Source: Ralstonia wenshanensis
GTDB taxonomy: Bacteria; Pseudomonadota; Gammaproteobacteria; Burkholderiales; Burkholderiaceae
NCBI RefSeq assembly: GCF_021173085.1
Contig: NZ_CP076412.1
Location: 1-64,000 of the forward strand
Length of the DNA stretch: 64,000 bases
Reading direction: 5' to 3'
Shown: piece after piece, positions 1 through 9,673 of the stretch
Layout of the letters: each line of letters begins with the position of its first letter
How positions within the stretch are numbered: position 1 is the stretch's first letter
Notes under the pieces: generated by a model
The model's database searches: none
Told to the model about the DNA's origin: nothing
What the model saw: only the letters and a program-made list of their open reading frames with translations
Program-made: the position numbers and the translations under genes

Positions 1-1533
1 GCTTCTGCTCATGCTCCTGTGCCGGCTCCTGTTGCACCGCGCATTGTCGATTACCGCCTGCCGGGCGCCGCATTGCTGACCGCCGCATCCTCCAGCACTG
101 AAGCGGTCTCCGCTGAACACTTGGAGGAGACCAGCAACCTGATCGCCCAACGTCTGGCGGAGTTCAAAGTGCCGGTGACGGTCGTGGGTGCCTCGGCCGG
201 ACCGGTCATCACGCGTTTCGAGGTCGATCCGGCGATTGGCGTGCGCGGCGCGCAAGTCGTCGGCCTGATGAAGGACCTGGCGCGTGCACTCGGCGTGACG
301 TCTATCCGCGTGGTCGAGACCATTCCCGGCAAGACGTGCATGGGCCTGGAGTTGCCCAACGCCCGCCGCGAAATGATCCGCTTGTCGGAGGTCGTGAACG
401 CGGCGGATTTCCAGTCGCATGCCTCGCACCTCGTGCTGGCCATGGGCAAGGACATCACCGGCAATCCGGTGGTGACGGATCTCGCGCGCGCACCGCACCT
501 GCTGGTGGCCGGCACGACCGGCTCGGGCAAGTCGGTGGCCGTCAACGCGATGATCCTGTCGATGCTGTACAAGGCCACGCCCGACGACGTGCGCATGATC
601 ATGATCGACCCGAAGATGCTGGAACTCTCGGTGTACGAGGGCATTCCGCATCTGCTCGCGCCGGTCGTGACCGACATGAAGCAAGCCGCGCACGCGCTCA
701 ACTGGTGCGTGGGCGAGATGGAAAAGCGCTATCGCCTGATGTCTGCGCTGGGCGTGCGCAACCTGGCCGGCTACAACCAGAAGATCCGTGCGGCAGAACA
801 GGCCGGGCGCAAGGTCCCGAATCCGTTCTCGCTGACGCCTGATGCGCCCGAACCGCTCTCGACGCTGCCGCTGATCGTGGTCGTCATCGACGAACTGGCC
901 GACCTGATGATGGTGGCCGGCAAGAAGATCGAAGAACTGATCGCGCGCCTCGCACAGAAGGCCCGTGCCGCGGGCATCCACCTGATCCTGGCGACGCAGC
1001 GGCCATCGGTGGACGTCATCACCGGTCTTATCAAGGCGAACATTCCCACGCGCGTGGCGTTCCAGGTGTCATCGAAGATCGACTCGCGCACGATTCTCGA
1101 TCAGATGGGCGCCGAATCGCTGCTCGGCCAGGGTGACATGCTGTTCCTGCCGCCGGGCACGGGTTATCCGCAACGCGTGCACGGCGCGTTCGTCGCCGAC
1201 GAAGAAGTGCACCGCGTGGTCGAACACTGGAAACAGTTTGGCGAGCCCGAGTACGACGAGGCCATCCTCGCCGGGGATCCGGGGGAAGCTGCTGCGAGCG
1301 GTGATTTGTTCGGTGGCGAAAGCGCAGATGCAGAAGCCGATCCGCTCTACGACGAGGCGGCGGCGTTTGTGCTCAACACGCGTCGCGCGTCGATTTCCTC
1401 CGTGCAGCGGCAACTGCGTATCGGCTACAACCGTGCCGCGCGGCTCATCGAACAGATGGAGGCGGCCGGGCTGGTGTCGCCGATGGGGCGGAATGGGCAG
1501 CGTGAGGTGCTGGCGCCGGGAGGTGGGGAGTGA
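1..1533 (+). CDS. ftsK: DNA translocase FtsK/SpoIIIE, C-terminal part (5' end outside window)
   Basis: The reading frame is open from base 1, so the gene begins upstream; the first visible Met-type codon (GTG at 19) is internal. The product is a hexameric ATP-driven DNA pump that acts at the division septum to clear and align chromosome termini. Seen in the sequence: an FtsK alpha-type region, the Walker A motif GTTGSGKS (bases about 511-534), the Walker B motif [13 protein letters not shown], the conserved [12 protein letters not shown] stretch, and a C-terminal winged-helix gamma domain (after about base 1340) that reads KOPS sites. The N-terminal membrane domain is not in the window. It ends 27 bp before the convergent lipoprotein gene. 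It is not part of the T6SS locus. Family assignment is certain; which FtsK paralogue it is cannot be told. Confidence 0.96.
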   Translation, partial: ASAHAPVPAPVAPRIVDYRLPGAALLTAASSSTEAVSAEHLEETSNLIAQRLAEFKVPVTVVGASAGPVITRFEVDPAIGVRGAQVVGLMKDLARALGVTSIRVVETIPGKTCMGLELPNARREMIRLSEVVNAADFQSHASHLVLAMGKDITGNPVVTDLARAPHLLVAGTTGSGKSVAVNAMILSMLYKATPDDVRMIMIDPKMLELSVYEGIPHLLAPVVTDMKQAAHALNWCVGEMEKRYRLMSALGVRNLAGYNQKIRAAEQAGRKVPNPFSLTPDAPEPLSTLPLIVVVIDELADLMMVAGKKIEELIARLAQKARAAGIHLILATQRPSVDVITGLIKANIPTRVAFQVSSKIDSRTILDQMGAESLLGQGDMLFLPPGTGYPQRVHGAFVADEEVHRVVEHWKQFGEPEYDEAILAGDPGEAAASGDLFGGESADAEADPLYDEAAAFVLNTRRASISSVQRQLRIGYNRAARLIEQMEAAGLVSPMGRNGQREVLAPGGGE

Positions 1534-1560
1534 CAGCTGCGTGGCTACCGGCGGTTGCGA

Positions 1561-2073
1561 CTAAGGTGCGACATATTCCAGGTACAGAACCCAATCTTCG
1601 GCGCTGACCGGGATGGCGATCGCGCGCTTTGCCGGACCAGTCACGAGCGCGCTGATGTTGTACGCCACGCTGGCCTGAGTGGAGACGCGTCGCAACGCGT
1701 CTTTCTCCGGAGCCGACAGCCATGCGCGCAGGAACGCTTCGGGAACGGGAGTCGATTCAGAAGAGCGGGGTTGGCTTTCTATCAGCGAGGCGCCTGAGCG
1801 TGGCAGCTTGATCGCGGCAACCAACGCCACATAGTCAGTGGGGCCGGGTACGCCAATGCCGGTGTTGTTCTCCGGCAGCGTGGCAAGCTCGAACCGCGAC
1901 GCGGTAGGTGGTGTGCTCAGACGAACGTATTGCCGAAGCTCGGCGACGTTGGTGTTGACCGGCAGCTCGGTTCGAGTGCAACCAAAAATAGTCACCGCCA
2001 CGCAGAGTATTGCCCATCGTTGCGAGATACATCTGTGCATGCGTGCGCTTCGCGCGGCCGGTATCAACTGCAT
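1561..2073 (-). CDS. Small lipoprotein of unknown function
   Basis: Predicted protein of about 170 aa. The ATG at 2073 follows a weak GACGGA and leaves 50 bp to the upstream gene; a later ATG at 2040 is also possible and would put a compact signal peptide at the very start. Both give a lipobox-like VTIFGC, so the mature protein would be lipid-anchored at a Cys. A longer in-frame start at 2160 would overlap the preceding gene and is less likely. I recognise no domain in the mature part. It is the last gene of the minus-strand tail behind tssJKL-vgrG, so a T6SS accessory or immunity role is possible but is only inferred from position. Confidence 0.6.
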   Translation of the reverse strand: MQLIPAARSARMHRCISQRWAILCVAVTIFGCTRTELPVNTNVAELRQYVRLSTPPTASRFELATLPENNTGIGVPGPTDYVALVAAIKLPRSGASLIESQPRSSESTPVPEAFLRAWLSAPEKDALRRVSTQASVAYNISALVTGPAKRAIAIPVSAEDWVLYLEYVAP

Positions 2074-2123
2074 TCCGTCTGATTCACTCTTGTGTTGGCT
2101 GTGCATCAACTGCCGGGAAAACC

Positions 2124-2834
2124 TCAACTCTCGGCGGTGGCATTCAACGATTGCACCCACTGGCCAAGCTGCGCCTCGCCTTCCTCATCCAACTGCCCCG
2201 ACAGCACGCCATACCATTGAACAATAGCCTCGCCGGGCAGATTCGCCTTGAGAATGGGCAAGCTGTTTTCCAGGAAGCTGGGGAAGAACGGGATGCCACG
2301 CGTGTACAGAAAATGCGAATTCGTGATGCGCACGTGTGCGTAGACATCGCGCAACCAATCCAGATACGGCAATGCTTCGGCCATGTACCCGCTCTGCGTG
2401 AGCGACGAGATGAACTGCGTGCGGGCCGTGACGCTGGACATCTCGTGCGTCTGCTCGTTGACCTCGTCAAACTTCATCAGCCAGGCTTCGCCGCGCTTCA
2501 ATTCGCCGCACATGACGGATGTCGTCGCCAGCTGCAGCGCGTTATGTGCGCTGGGCTCCTGTTCGAACAACGCAAGCCAGTAAGGGAAGGCCTCGGGATA
2601 GCGGCGCATATCCGAATAGGCGAGCGCGCATAGGCGGTTGGCGTCGGCGTGGCGATTCGCGTAGGGTGCCGCGGCGGCGATGGCAGCTTCGTGCCGGCCT
2701 TGCTGGTAGGCCTCCAGAGCAGGGGCGAGTTCGGGGGTGATGTCGGGCGCGGTGTCGTCGTTTTTCGGCGGAGGAGCCGGGTTGGCGACGCGGTCGTTGG
2801 CGTTTCTGCCGAATAGTTTTTTCAGTAGGCCCAT
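2124..2834 (-). CDS. TPR-like cytoplasmic protein of unknown function
   Basis: 236 aa with no signal peptide. After a short basic N-terminus (MGLLKKLFGR) and a Pro-rich linker, residues about 35-200 are Ala-rich amphipathic helices with the spacing of tetratricopeptide-type repeats (for example EAYQQGRHEAAIAAAAPYA and AYSDMRRYPEAFPYWLALFE). Such repeats usually mediate protein binding. It lies in the minus-strand run of small genes downstream of vgrG, 57 bp after the membrane protein gene. No enzyme motif is visible. An immunity or accessory role is conceivable; a precise function cannot be given. Confidence 0.7.
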   Translation of the reverse strand: MGLLKKLFGRNANDRVANPAPPPKNDDTAPDITPELAPALEAYQQGRHEAAIAAAAPYANRHADANRLCALAYSDMRRYPEAFPYWLALFEQEPSAHNALQLATTSVMCGELKRGEAWLMKFDEVNEQTHEMSSVTARTQFISSLTQSGYMAEALPYLDWLRDVYAHVRITNSHFLYTRGIPFFPSFLENSLPILKANLPGEAIVQWYGVLSGQLDEEGEAQLGQWVQSLNATAES

Positions 2835-2891
2835 GGTGTTTTGTCGTTGTCTATCAGCTTAGATATGCGCTTTGTAGAGTGGAGAGCCGGC

Positions 2892-3671
2892 CTAGACGTC
2901 TGCATGCTGCTGGCACACGAACTTGGCGTTGAGCATGTCTGCAATCTGGCCGAATGCCGAAGTGAGCGCGTTCACGTGCTGTGCCTCAATGGCGAAGGGC
3001 AGTTCGTATCGGGCGATGCGTCCGCGATGCTCCGATGGACGATCGCTGCGTGAAGCTCGGAATTCAAATGTGATGTCATACCCGCCGCCTCCACGGGCCG
3101 GATAAATAATCGTGCATATCACCTTCCCTACAGCGCGATGCCGAAAGCGGAAGCTGTCGTTTCCGCATCTGAAGCCGACCCAAGCCTTGTCGTGCGAGCG
3201 GAATACCACGAGCACATCGTTCGGCGGCAACTGTGTCAGACCGTCTGCCAACTCGCTCGTGGAAACCATTGAGGTGCCGGCGTCGCCATTCTCTTGTTCT
3301 ACGACCTCGTGTTGGGCGACCATTTTCAGCAGTAGGCCATAGATGAGTCGTGTTGCAGCTTGGCGGCCGTTTTCTTCGCCGTACACGATCAACTGGCGAA
3401 AACGTGCTCGCGCGCCTGTCTTCTCCGGCATCGGGACGTTGGCGTTCTCTACAGCGGTCCCGGCCGGCCCTTTCTCCGGGATGGCTTTGCTTCGACGATC
3501 TAGCACGGCGTTCAACCAGATGAGGAGAGCCGTTTGCGGCACCAGCACGGCGATCATCACGGCAATCAGGGCGCCTAGCCCTGCCAGGAAGCCGTGCTTT
3601 TGTGCGACATGCGATGCGGCCTGCGCTCCGGCGTAGACGGGCAGGGCCAGATAGAGAAGCCAGAACATCAT
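2892..3671 (-). CDS. Membrane-anchored protein of unknown function
   Basis: 259 aa. Two hydrophobic segments lie at the N-terminus (about residues 2-18 and 29-55), followed by a soluble, mixed-charge domain of about 200 residues. That domain contains a beta-rich stretch (VLVVFRSHDKAWVGFRC, then a Gly-rich turn with GGGGYDITFEF). Start ATGATG at 3671/3668 after GCAGGTC. It lies downstream of the putative effector and lipoprotein genes on the same strand, 123 bp from the lipoprotein gene. I do not recognise the family. Its membrane anchoring and place in a vgrG effector tail fit an accessory immunity protein, but this is inference only. Confidence 0.65.
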   Translation of the reverse strand: MMFWLLYLALPVYAGAQAASHVAQKHGFLAGLGALIAVMIAVLVPQTALLIWLNAVLDRRSKAIPEKGPAGTAVENANVPMPEKTGARARFRQLIVYGEENGRQAATRLIYGLLLKMVAQHEVVEQENGDAGTSMVSTSELADGLTQLPPNDVLVVFRSHDKAWVGFRCGNDSFRFRHRAVGKVICTIIYPARGGGGYDITFEFRASRSDRPSEHRGRIARYELPFAIEAQHVNALTSAFGQIADMLNAKFVCQQHADV

Positions 3672-3794
3672 TGACCTGCTCAGTTACCGAGGACGAATTT
3701 AACGCGCTGGATTCGCTAGGGCATGCGATGGAGGACCTACGTGCCGTGTGGCCACGGACGTGAGTCGGTCGATGTTGCGCGACCTTGTGCGGTG

Positions 3795-4658
3795 TTAGTG
3801 CGAAGTGCTGGGGCTGACCACTGCATCGCCGCGCTTGATGGCGTTCTCGACCAGACGTTTGTTCAGTTCGACACGCTTTTTCTTGTCTGCTTCGTGTTCG
3901 GCGGTACTGTTCCAGCCTTTGGCATCCCCTTCCTTGAGTTGCTGCTCCAGATTCTCCGCATCGCGTTTGAGTGCCACATCCAGTAGATCGAAGCTAAGAC
4001 GAACGTCGTAGTTCAGTCCGGCAGTGCCTACGTCGCCTTTGACGCTCAATTCTGCCAACACGCCATCACCGACCCAGCGCCAGATGGGGCCTTGTTGTAC
4101 AACTGCGGGCCAGTCTTTCGCGGGGATCTTGTATGCGGGGTCAATCGTTCGCGGGAAACGTGCGAATTGACCATTCTCATTCAGCAAGCTGGAACGCCCT
4201 GTCAACAGCACGTCCCATTCAGGGTCGTAATATCGCTGCCACTTACCACGCTGGAACTGAGCGATCGTTTGTTCCACCAGGGTCTGCGCCTCAGCGTTTG
4301 TCTTTATGCTCTTATCGTTCAGCAGGAGTGACACCGACTGAACACGACGGTCCGGAAATCTCTTCTCGTCGGCACGCATGGCCAGCGAAAAGATGGGGTT
4401 CCACCGAATCTCAAAGCCGTCACGCGTGTAGTGCGCGACCACGGAGTCCGGGACTGGCGAGATGCTATAGCTGATATAGCCATCGATGTTGTCGGTTGCG
4501 AACGCCGGAACGCCCGACGCACGTGCTGTGTCGACAATGTTCTTCCCCAGATCGAACCGTATTTCTGTCATTCCTTCTCCTGCACTCTTGGTACAACTCA
4601 GCAAGCTGCCCATGATGGGCAGCACGGCAAGCATCATGAAATGCCGCCGGTTAAGCAT
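3795..4658 (-). CDS. Lipoprotein, putative immunity partner of the DUF2515-like protein
   Basis: 287 aa from the ATG at 4658, which has GAGGGTGG about 7 nt upstream and overlaps the preceding stop by 8 bp; an upstream in-frame start at 4691 overlaps more and lacks this site. The N-terminus MLNRRHFMMLAVLPIMGSLL ends in SC, an acceptable lipobox, so the protein should be anchored in a membrane facing the periplasm. The rest is mixed alpha/beta with a charged helical region near residues 220-270 (a run of Asp, Lys and Glu). Translational overlap with the candidate effector gene is typical of toxin-immunity pairs, and periplasmic lipoproteins protect against several cell-wall or lipid-targeting T6SS toxins. 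No named domain recognised. Confidence 0.7.
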   Translation of the reverse strand: MLNRRHFMMLAVLPIMGSLLSCTKSAGEGMTEIRFDLGKNIVDTARASGVPAFATDNIDGYISYSISPVPDSVVAHYTRDGFEIRWNPIFSLAMRADEKRFPDRRVQSVSLLLNDKSIKTNAEAQTLVEQTIAQFQRGKWQRYYDPEWDVLLTGRSSLLNENGQFARFPRTIDPAYKIPAKDWPAVVQQGPIWRWVGDGVLAELSVKGDVGTAGLNYDVRLSFDLLDVALKRDAENLEQQLKEGDAKGWNSTAEHEADKKKRVELNKRLVENAIKRGDAVVSPSTSH

Positions 4659-6069
4659 GAAGCCACCCTCGGATTTTTTGGAGTTCGCCATCCATATATG
4701 ACCGTCTGTTCTTCATCAAGTCGTTGAACTTGTCTGCGAGTTCCTTGACATAGACCATCCGGTCTGTCGGGTTCGGCAAGCTCATCTTTTTCCCCGTCAC
4801 ATAGTCCCAAGGGCCCTTCGGCTTATCGAAGGTCGCCTGTAACGCTGGGTCATCGTTCTTCGGCGCAGAGCTGAAGTACAGCGTATAGGTCGGGGACAAT
4901 GACCCCAGCGACGCGCGGCTGATCCGATGGTTGATATCCATTGTCTTTATCAGCTTTGGGTCTTGGTAGATCAACGGTTGCAGCACATTGATCTGCTCCT
5001 GCTTTGCGATGATGTTCACCTCTTCCTGCTGACTGCTGACTTTGCCAGCCCGGTCCAGAGCATATTCGTCGATAAAAAGAGAGTATGTCTTTCTTACTTC
5101 ATCGGTCACCTTAAACTGCGCCACCTTCTGCAGTCTTCCGATGGCTCCTGTGTCGTCCGAGAGTCGCCTCAGCTCTTTGCGCTCTTCCTCCATGACAAAG
5201 AAGGCTTGCTGGAAGCTACCCCAGTATTCCGAGCCCGGCACTCGATAGCCTTTGTCGTAGTTCTTTACGTTCGCCTTCACGTAACGGTGTGCTTGCCCTG
5301 CATTGGCTTCGAACTGTCCATAGCCGCCGTCCATTCCACCCCATGTCGGGGCGGTCTGGAAGTAGCTTCGCCCGTGTGCGTACACAGGGTCAGCCTCGAT
5401 ACGCGCCTGCAATCTCTTCATCCAGTTGGCGCCAAAGGGCAACTCCTTGACTGCATCCCTGGACTGCGCCTGCAGCGCACTGGCGTCACGCTCTTCCACG
5501 TGACTGCGCAACCGGTCGGCATTCAGACTGCCATCCCGATTGAGGCCATATTCGAGCACAAACCACAACCAAGGGTAGATGTCCATGAACAGCCACAAGT
5601 TTCCCTTAGCCAGCGCTGCATACACCCGTAAAGAGTGTTCGTAAGGTGACGCGTCTGTGAGCAACTCGGATACCAATTGCGACGGGCCCGAAGTGCGCGC
5701 CATGTTGGACCACCCCCCGTTGAGTACGTCCTCGCGCGAATATCGGTAGGCGTCCACAATGTCCTTGACTACGAAGGCTGCTAAAGCTGGCCAGAGCATC
5801 TGCAGTTTGCCGCGCGACTTATCGGCACTTGCGAAGTACAGGTCGGCATAACGGGCAGCAATGCGTTTGGCCCGCCGCTCGGGATCGGTAATCAGGTGCC
5901 AACACTTGTCCGGCCCTTGCTCACTAAGCGCAACCAGGGCTTCTTCCTGCGCGTAGGACCACAGGAATTTGGCTTCGACGTTCTGTGTGTGCTGAGATCC
6001 TTCTTGCGGGTTTGTCCGGCACTGGCCAAGCACTTCGATGTCGTAGCCGTTGTCGTCGTCATGCGCCAT
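4651..6069 (-). CDS. DUF2515 (YppC)-like protein, candidate T6SS effector loaded by VgrG
   Basis: 472 aa; ATG at 6069 after AGGAGAAGG, 21 bp behind vgrG. Residues about 70-180 match the pattern I know from the DUF2515/YppC family: a helix with RYADLYF, a WPALAAF segment, NGGWSNM, and the signature KGNLWLFMDIYP followed by LEYG. The C-terminal half (about 230-472) is charged and helical and is not recognised. There is no signal peptide or transmembrane segment. It directly follows a VgrG that carries an extra C-terminal domain, has no DUF4123 adaptor, and overlaps a lipoprotein gene. Together these suggest an effector carried directly on the VgrG tip. Enzymatic activity is unknown; the DUF2515 match is from memory, not a search. 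Confidence 0.65.
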   Translation of the reverse strand: MAHDDDNGYDIEVLGQCRTNPQEGSQHTQNVEAKFLWSYAQEEALVALSEQGPDKCWHLITDPERRAKRIAARYADLYFASADKSRGKLQMLWPALAAFVVKDIVDAYRYSREDVLNGGWSNMARTSGPSQLVSELLTDASPYEHSLRVYAALAKGNLWLFMDIYPWLWFVLEYGLNRDGSLNADRLRSHVEERDASALQAQSRDAVKELPFGANWMKRLQARIEADPVYAHGRSYFQTAPTWGGMDGGYGQFEANAGQAHRYVKANVKNYDKGYRVPGSEYWGSFQQAFFVMEEERKELRRLSDDTGAIGRLQKVAQFKVTDEVRKTYSLFIDEYALDRAGKVSSQQEEVNIIAKQEQINVLQPLIYQDPKLIKTMDINHRISRASLGSLSPTYTLYFSSAPKNDDPALQATFDKPKGPWDYVTGKKMSLPNPTDRMVYVKELADKFNDLMKNRRSYMDGELQKIRGWLHA

Positions 6070-6090
6070 CGTGCAAACCTTCTCCTTTCA

Positions 6091-8817
6091 TCAATCGAAT
6101 TTGAAACGCGCGTAGCGCAGGGCATGCTCGAGTGGTTGCTCTGTGGGCGTTTGGAGTCGTTCCGTCTCACCCCCGTGCGGGGCATCACCTTGCAAGGTCT
6201 GCTCGGGCTGGGCTTTGTTGCGTATGCGGAAGCGCAGCCTGCCTTCGACGACCTTCTGGTCAGCGTCTTTGAAAAGAACCTGCTCGTCGAATTTTTGGAG
6301 CAACGAGTGCTCCGCCGGTTTAGGCATCAGGGAACCAAAGGGCAACGCCGGCAACCCCGCCGCCTGCCCCCCCGGGCCCTCAAACGGATGCCCAGCCCCT
6401 TTAACCGACAACAACCCCGACGTCTCGAACGTCACCGCGTTCCCTTCCAGCCGGATCAACGAATCCCCACCATGCAGCACGATGTTCTGCTGCGCGAGGA
6501 TCTCGACCGAATCGGCCGATGAGGTGACGGTGACGGCCTTGTCTGCCAGCACGGCCAGCGCATCGGTATGCGATTGAATAGAGACCGGCCCGCCTTCGGC
6601 AATCGCGCGGATGCCATTGCGTTGGGCGAACAGGCTCACGCCCTTTGCAGCGGCCGCGGCGATGACATTGCCTGCGGCGAGGTGCCAGTCGGCCTGTGCG
6701 GTGCCGTGCAAATGCCGCCCCGCGTAGACAGTGGTGGTGGCTTGCGAGGCGAGCGCGATGCTCGATGGCGATTCGGTCACCAGCAGCGGCTGGCCGAACT
6801 TGTCGACGGGCTGCTGTGAATCCTGGCCATTGACGTTGCTGGGGTACTTGCCGTCCTGCGCAGGGTCGAGCGCCTTGTCGATCGGCTCGAAGGCTTCGTT
6901 GGCGGCCAGCGGCAGCGCTTGCTGGCTTGCAGCAGCATCCGACAAGCGCTGTGCGGTCTTCTGCGCGGCAGTGAGCTGCCCGCGCGCTTCATGGGCGTCG
7001 AGCAGCGTGCCGACGGCTTGCGCACGCGCGGTGGTCGAGAGCAGCAGGCCTCCGCCGGCGCGGACCACGGCCCAGGCGTCGGTGCGCAGTTCGGCGCCGG
7101 TGCCGCGCCACGTGCCGCGGTCTCCGCCCGTGGCGCCGTGCGAGGTGACATAGCCGAGATTGAGCTGGCTGTTGGCGGTGGAGCTTGCCAGGCGCGTGCG
7201 TAACTGGCCCGGGTGATCGTCAACGACCCACTGGTTGTAGCCGTCGCCGCCAAGACCCTGCGAGTGCCAGCCGGACAGCGCCTGCCCAAGCGGCGCATCG
7301 GCCGGGGCCCAGGGCAGGGCGTCTTGCGTGTTGTGCAGCTGCATGGCGATCATCGGACGGTCGATGTCGCCGTCGATGAAGGTCAACAGCACTTGCGTGC
7401 CGGCGCGCGGCAGGTGATTGCCGCCCCAGTTCGGGCCGGCGCTGGCGCTGGCCACGCGCACCCATGCGGTGACCTGCGTGCGGTCGCTGCTGGACGGGTC
7501 GGAAAACGCATTGACTTCCGGCGCGCGCAGCCATGGGAAACGCACGCGCACACGATGGTCGCGGTCGGTTGTGAGCGGCGCACCGTCGTCGGCAATGACC
7601 ACGGCAGCCTGGCACTCCGGCGCAGTCGGGCGGCGTCGATAGGGCGGCACGATGGGCGCCTCGGCCGGCACGGCGACGAACCGATTGCGGTAGCTACCCG
7701 ATTCGATCTCGGTGGTGGAGAGCAATCTTGCGATGTCGGCGCCGAGGTTGTTGGCGGCTTCGTGTTCGACTTGGAGCGTGACGAACTCGCTGTGCTTGCT
7801 GTCGAAATGCTGCGTGAGCGTAAAGCGCTGGCCAGCGCCCAACTGGCGCACGCTGCCTTGGCCCTCGTAGCGCAGGTACGCGCCTTCGTGTGCCTGCATG
7901 CGCAACTGCACAGCGCGGCTGGCCTCTTGCGTATTCGAATATTGATACGAGCCCGAAGCTTCAAAGCGTTCCAGCGTGGGCAGCTCGCCGCCAGGGTCGC
8001 TGGCGCTGGCTTGGGCGCTGGTGGCGGCCAAGGCCTTGTAGTCCCACGAGGCGAGCGTCACTGCGTTGGTGCCCACGCTGTGCGCGTGCGAAAAACGCTC
8101 GATGGCGTCGTCGCTTTCGGTGGCGTCTACGCGGTGGAAGCGGATCTCCGGCTGCGGGCAGGCAGGCCGTTGCGCATCGTTGTCGAAGATAACGACAGTG
8201 TGGCGCGACTGGGCGCTGCCTTGCTGCTGCTTGTCGTCGCTTTGCTCGTGTTCAATGCGAAACGACAGGCCTTCCTCGGCCAGCAGGCGCATGACGAAGG
8301 CGTAGTCGGTTTCGCGGTATTGGCAGCAGATCGAGCGCTTGGCGCACGGCTGCGTGGCCGCAATCTTGTAATGCGCGGTGGGGTATTCGCTGAAGACCTC
8401 TTCGATGATCTCCAGCGCAGTCTTGTCCTGGTAGACGAAGCAATCGCTGCGCGTGCGCAGGCGATCCAGCCACGGCACCACGCGCAGGCGGTAACGTGCG
8501 AGGCCGCCGTCGCCGCCAAGCGATGCGCAATCGGCCACATAACCGTGCCACGCGCGCCGCTTGCCGTCGGCTTGCACCAGGCGCAGCGTGACTTCCTGCG
8601 AAGCCAGCTTGGCCGTATCCAGATGCGCCGATGGGCTCAGGCAATCGATATGCAGGACGAACGAGGCCGACACCGCTTCGGTGGCGGTAAAGCGCTCCAC
8701 GACGAGGTTGTCGGAAGCGAGTGCCGTCTCCAGCGTGATCTGGCGGGTCTGCTGCCCGAGCAGCGCGCCCAGGACGGCTTGTGGCACGGCGGCCGGCAGG
8801 TTGGACAAAGGCTTCAT
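6091..8817 (-). CDS. vgrG: VgrG (TssI) spike protein with C-terminal TTR-like extension
   Basis: 908 aa. VgrG trimers form the puncturing tip of the Hcp tube. Domains in order: a gp27-like N-terminal region (about 20-390, with the SFRIEHE stretch), a gp5-like OB-fold (about 400-510, with RVRFPWL, VRVASASAGPNWG and FIDGDIDRPM), a long beta-helix DUF2345 region (about 560-800), then an extra tail of roughly 70 residues (FDEQVLFKDADQKVVEGRLR onward). The tail looks like the transthyretin-type beta-sandwich known on some VgrGs to bind cargo effectors. It follows tssL by 70 bp and precedes the DUF2515-like gene by 21 bp. VgrG identity is certain; the TTR assignment is by eye. Confidence 0.95.
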   Translation of the reverse strand: MKPLSNLPAAVPQAVLGALLGQQTRQITLETALASDNLVVERFTATEAVSASFVLHIDCLSPSAHLDTAKLASQEVTLRLVQADGKRRAWHGYVADCASLGGDGGLARYRLRVVPWLDRLRTRSDCFVYQDKTALEIIEEVFSEYPTAHYKIAATQPCAKRSICCQYRETDYAFVMRLLAEEGLSFRIEHEQSDDKQQQGSAQSRHTVVIFDNDAQRPACPQPEIRFHRVDATESDDAIERFSHAHSVGTNAVTLASWDYKALAATSAQASASDPGGELPTLERFEASGSYQYSNTQEASRAVQLRMQAHEGAYLRYEGQGSVRQLGAGQRFTLTQHFDSKHSEFVTLQVEHEAANNLGADIARLLSTTEIESGSYRNRFVAVPAEAPIVPPYRRRPTAPECQAAVVIADDGAPLTTDRDHRVRVRFPWLRAPEVNAFSDPSSSDRTQVTAWVRVASASAGPNWGGNHLPRAGTQVLLTFIDGDIDRPMIAMQLHNTQDALPWAPADAPLGQALSGWHSQGLGGDGYNQWVVDDHPGQLRTRLASSTANSQLNLGYVTSHGATGGDRGTWRGTGAELRTDAWAVVRAGGGLLLSTTARAQAVGTLLDAHEARGQLTAAQKTAQRLSDAAASQQALPLAANEAFEPIDKALDPAQDGKYPSNVNGQDSQQPVDKFGQPLLVTESPSSIALASQATTTVYAGRHLHGTAQADWHLAAGNVIAAAAAKGVSLFAQRNGIRAIAEGGPVSIQSHTDALAVLADKAVTVTSSADSVEILAQQNIVLHGGDSLIRLEGNAVTFETSGLLSVKGAGHPFEGPGGQAAGLPALPFGSLMPKPAEHSLLQKFDEQVLFKDADQKVVEGRLRFRIRNKAQPEQTLQGDAPHGGETERLQTPTEQPLEHALRYARFKFD

Positions 8818-8887
8818 CGGAACAGCGTCGCGCTGGGGTTCGTGTTGCGGTTCAGCAGGAGGATGGGCACGCGGCCCATCGTGGCCA

Positions 8888-9673
8888 TCACGGCAGCGAA
8901 ATCGTCAGGTGCGAGAAGCGCGGCCCGAGCTTGATGACTTGCGAGTAGCCTTCCAGCGTTTCGTTGGTCTTGGTGCTTAGCGTGTGCGACAGCCCCAGGA
9001 AGCCCAGCAGCCCAATCAGCGCAAACACGGCACCAAAAATCCACAGCGGCGTTTCGCGCTTGAGCATATGCGCGACTTTGTCGGGCAGCGGCCAGTGCGG
9101 TGCAAACGCGGCGCGCTTGCCCTTGATGGCGGAAATCTCGTCGCCCAGGCGTGCGGTCAGGTAAGCCAGCTTCTCCGGCCCTTCGAGGATGTATTTACCG
9201 CGAAAGCCCAGCAGCAGGCACATGTGGAAGACCTCCAGCGCCTGCAGGCGTGGCGCACCGTGTGCACGCAACTCTTCAAGCTTGACGAAGAAGGTCTCGC
9301 CGGCGAGCTGCTCGCCAAACAGCACGAGCTGCAGCGGGCGGCGCTCCCAGGCCGGACGGATCGCAAAGTTGGACGACAGGATGGTTTCGTCCACCGCCGC
9401 GCAAAACGCGTACTTGGCGTCGAACACGTCTTCTGCCGACACGTTCAGGCGCTTGGCGCCACGGTCGAAATCGTCAAGGAAGGCGCGTACGCGGTTCAGG
9501 AAATCTTCAGCGCTGGCCGGCTGCTGGGCATTGCGCAACTGGAAGAGCATGAAGAAGCCGTCGTACAGCAAATCAAGCAGCGTGCGCGCGTGTGTGTTGG
9601 ATTCACGTGCATCCGCGGCAGCGGCTGCCGGTGCCGAACCGCCAAACAGTGAAGGGGTGGAGGTAGCGCTCAT
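8888..9673 (-). CDS. tssL: T6SS baseplate-membrane complex protein TssL (DotU family)
   Basis: 261 aa. TssL is an inner-membrane protein that, with TssM and TssJ, forms the trans-envelope complex and docks the baseplate. The cytoplasmic DotU/IcmH domain fills about residues 25-215, with the hallmark FDAKYAFCAAVDETIL and LLGFRGKYIL stretches, and a single C-terminal transmembrane segment lies near 215-235 (WIFGAVFALIGLLGFLGL). There is no fused OmpA domain; a separate OmpA-like gene lies in the tssM block and may anchor the complex to peptidoglycan. The start ATG overlaps the tssK stop as ATGA, suggesting coupled translation. Length and motifs are normal. Confidence 0.96.
   Translation of the reverse strand: MSATSTPSLFGGSAPAAAAADARESNTHARTLLDLLYDGFFMLFQLRNAQQPASAEDFLNRVRAFLDDFDRGAKRLNVSAEDVFDAKYAFCAAVDETILSSNFAIRPAWERRPLQLVLFGEQLAGETFFVKLEELRAHGAPRLQALEVFHMCLLLGFRGKYILEGPEKLAYLTARLGDEISAIKGKRAAFAPHWPLPDKVAHMLKRETPLWIFGAVFALIGLLGFLGLSHTLSTKTNETLEGYSQVIKLGPRFSHLTISLP

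Noticed and set aside
7213-8934. Plus-strand open frame of 573 codons opposite vgrG
   Set aside because: Shadow frame; no domain.
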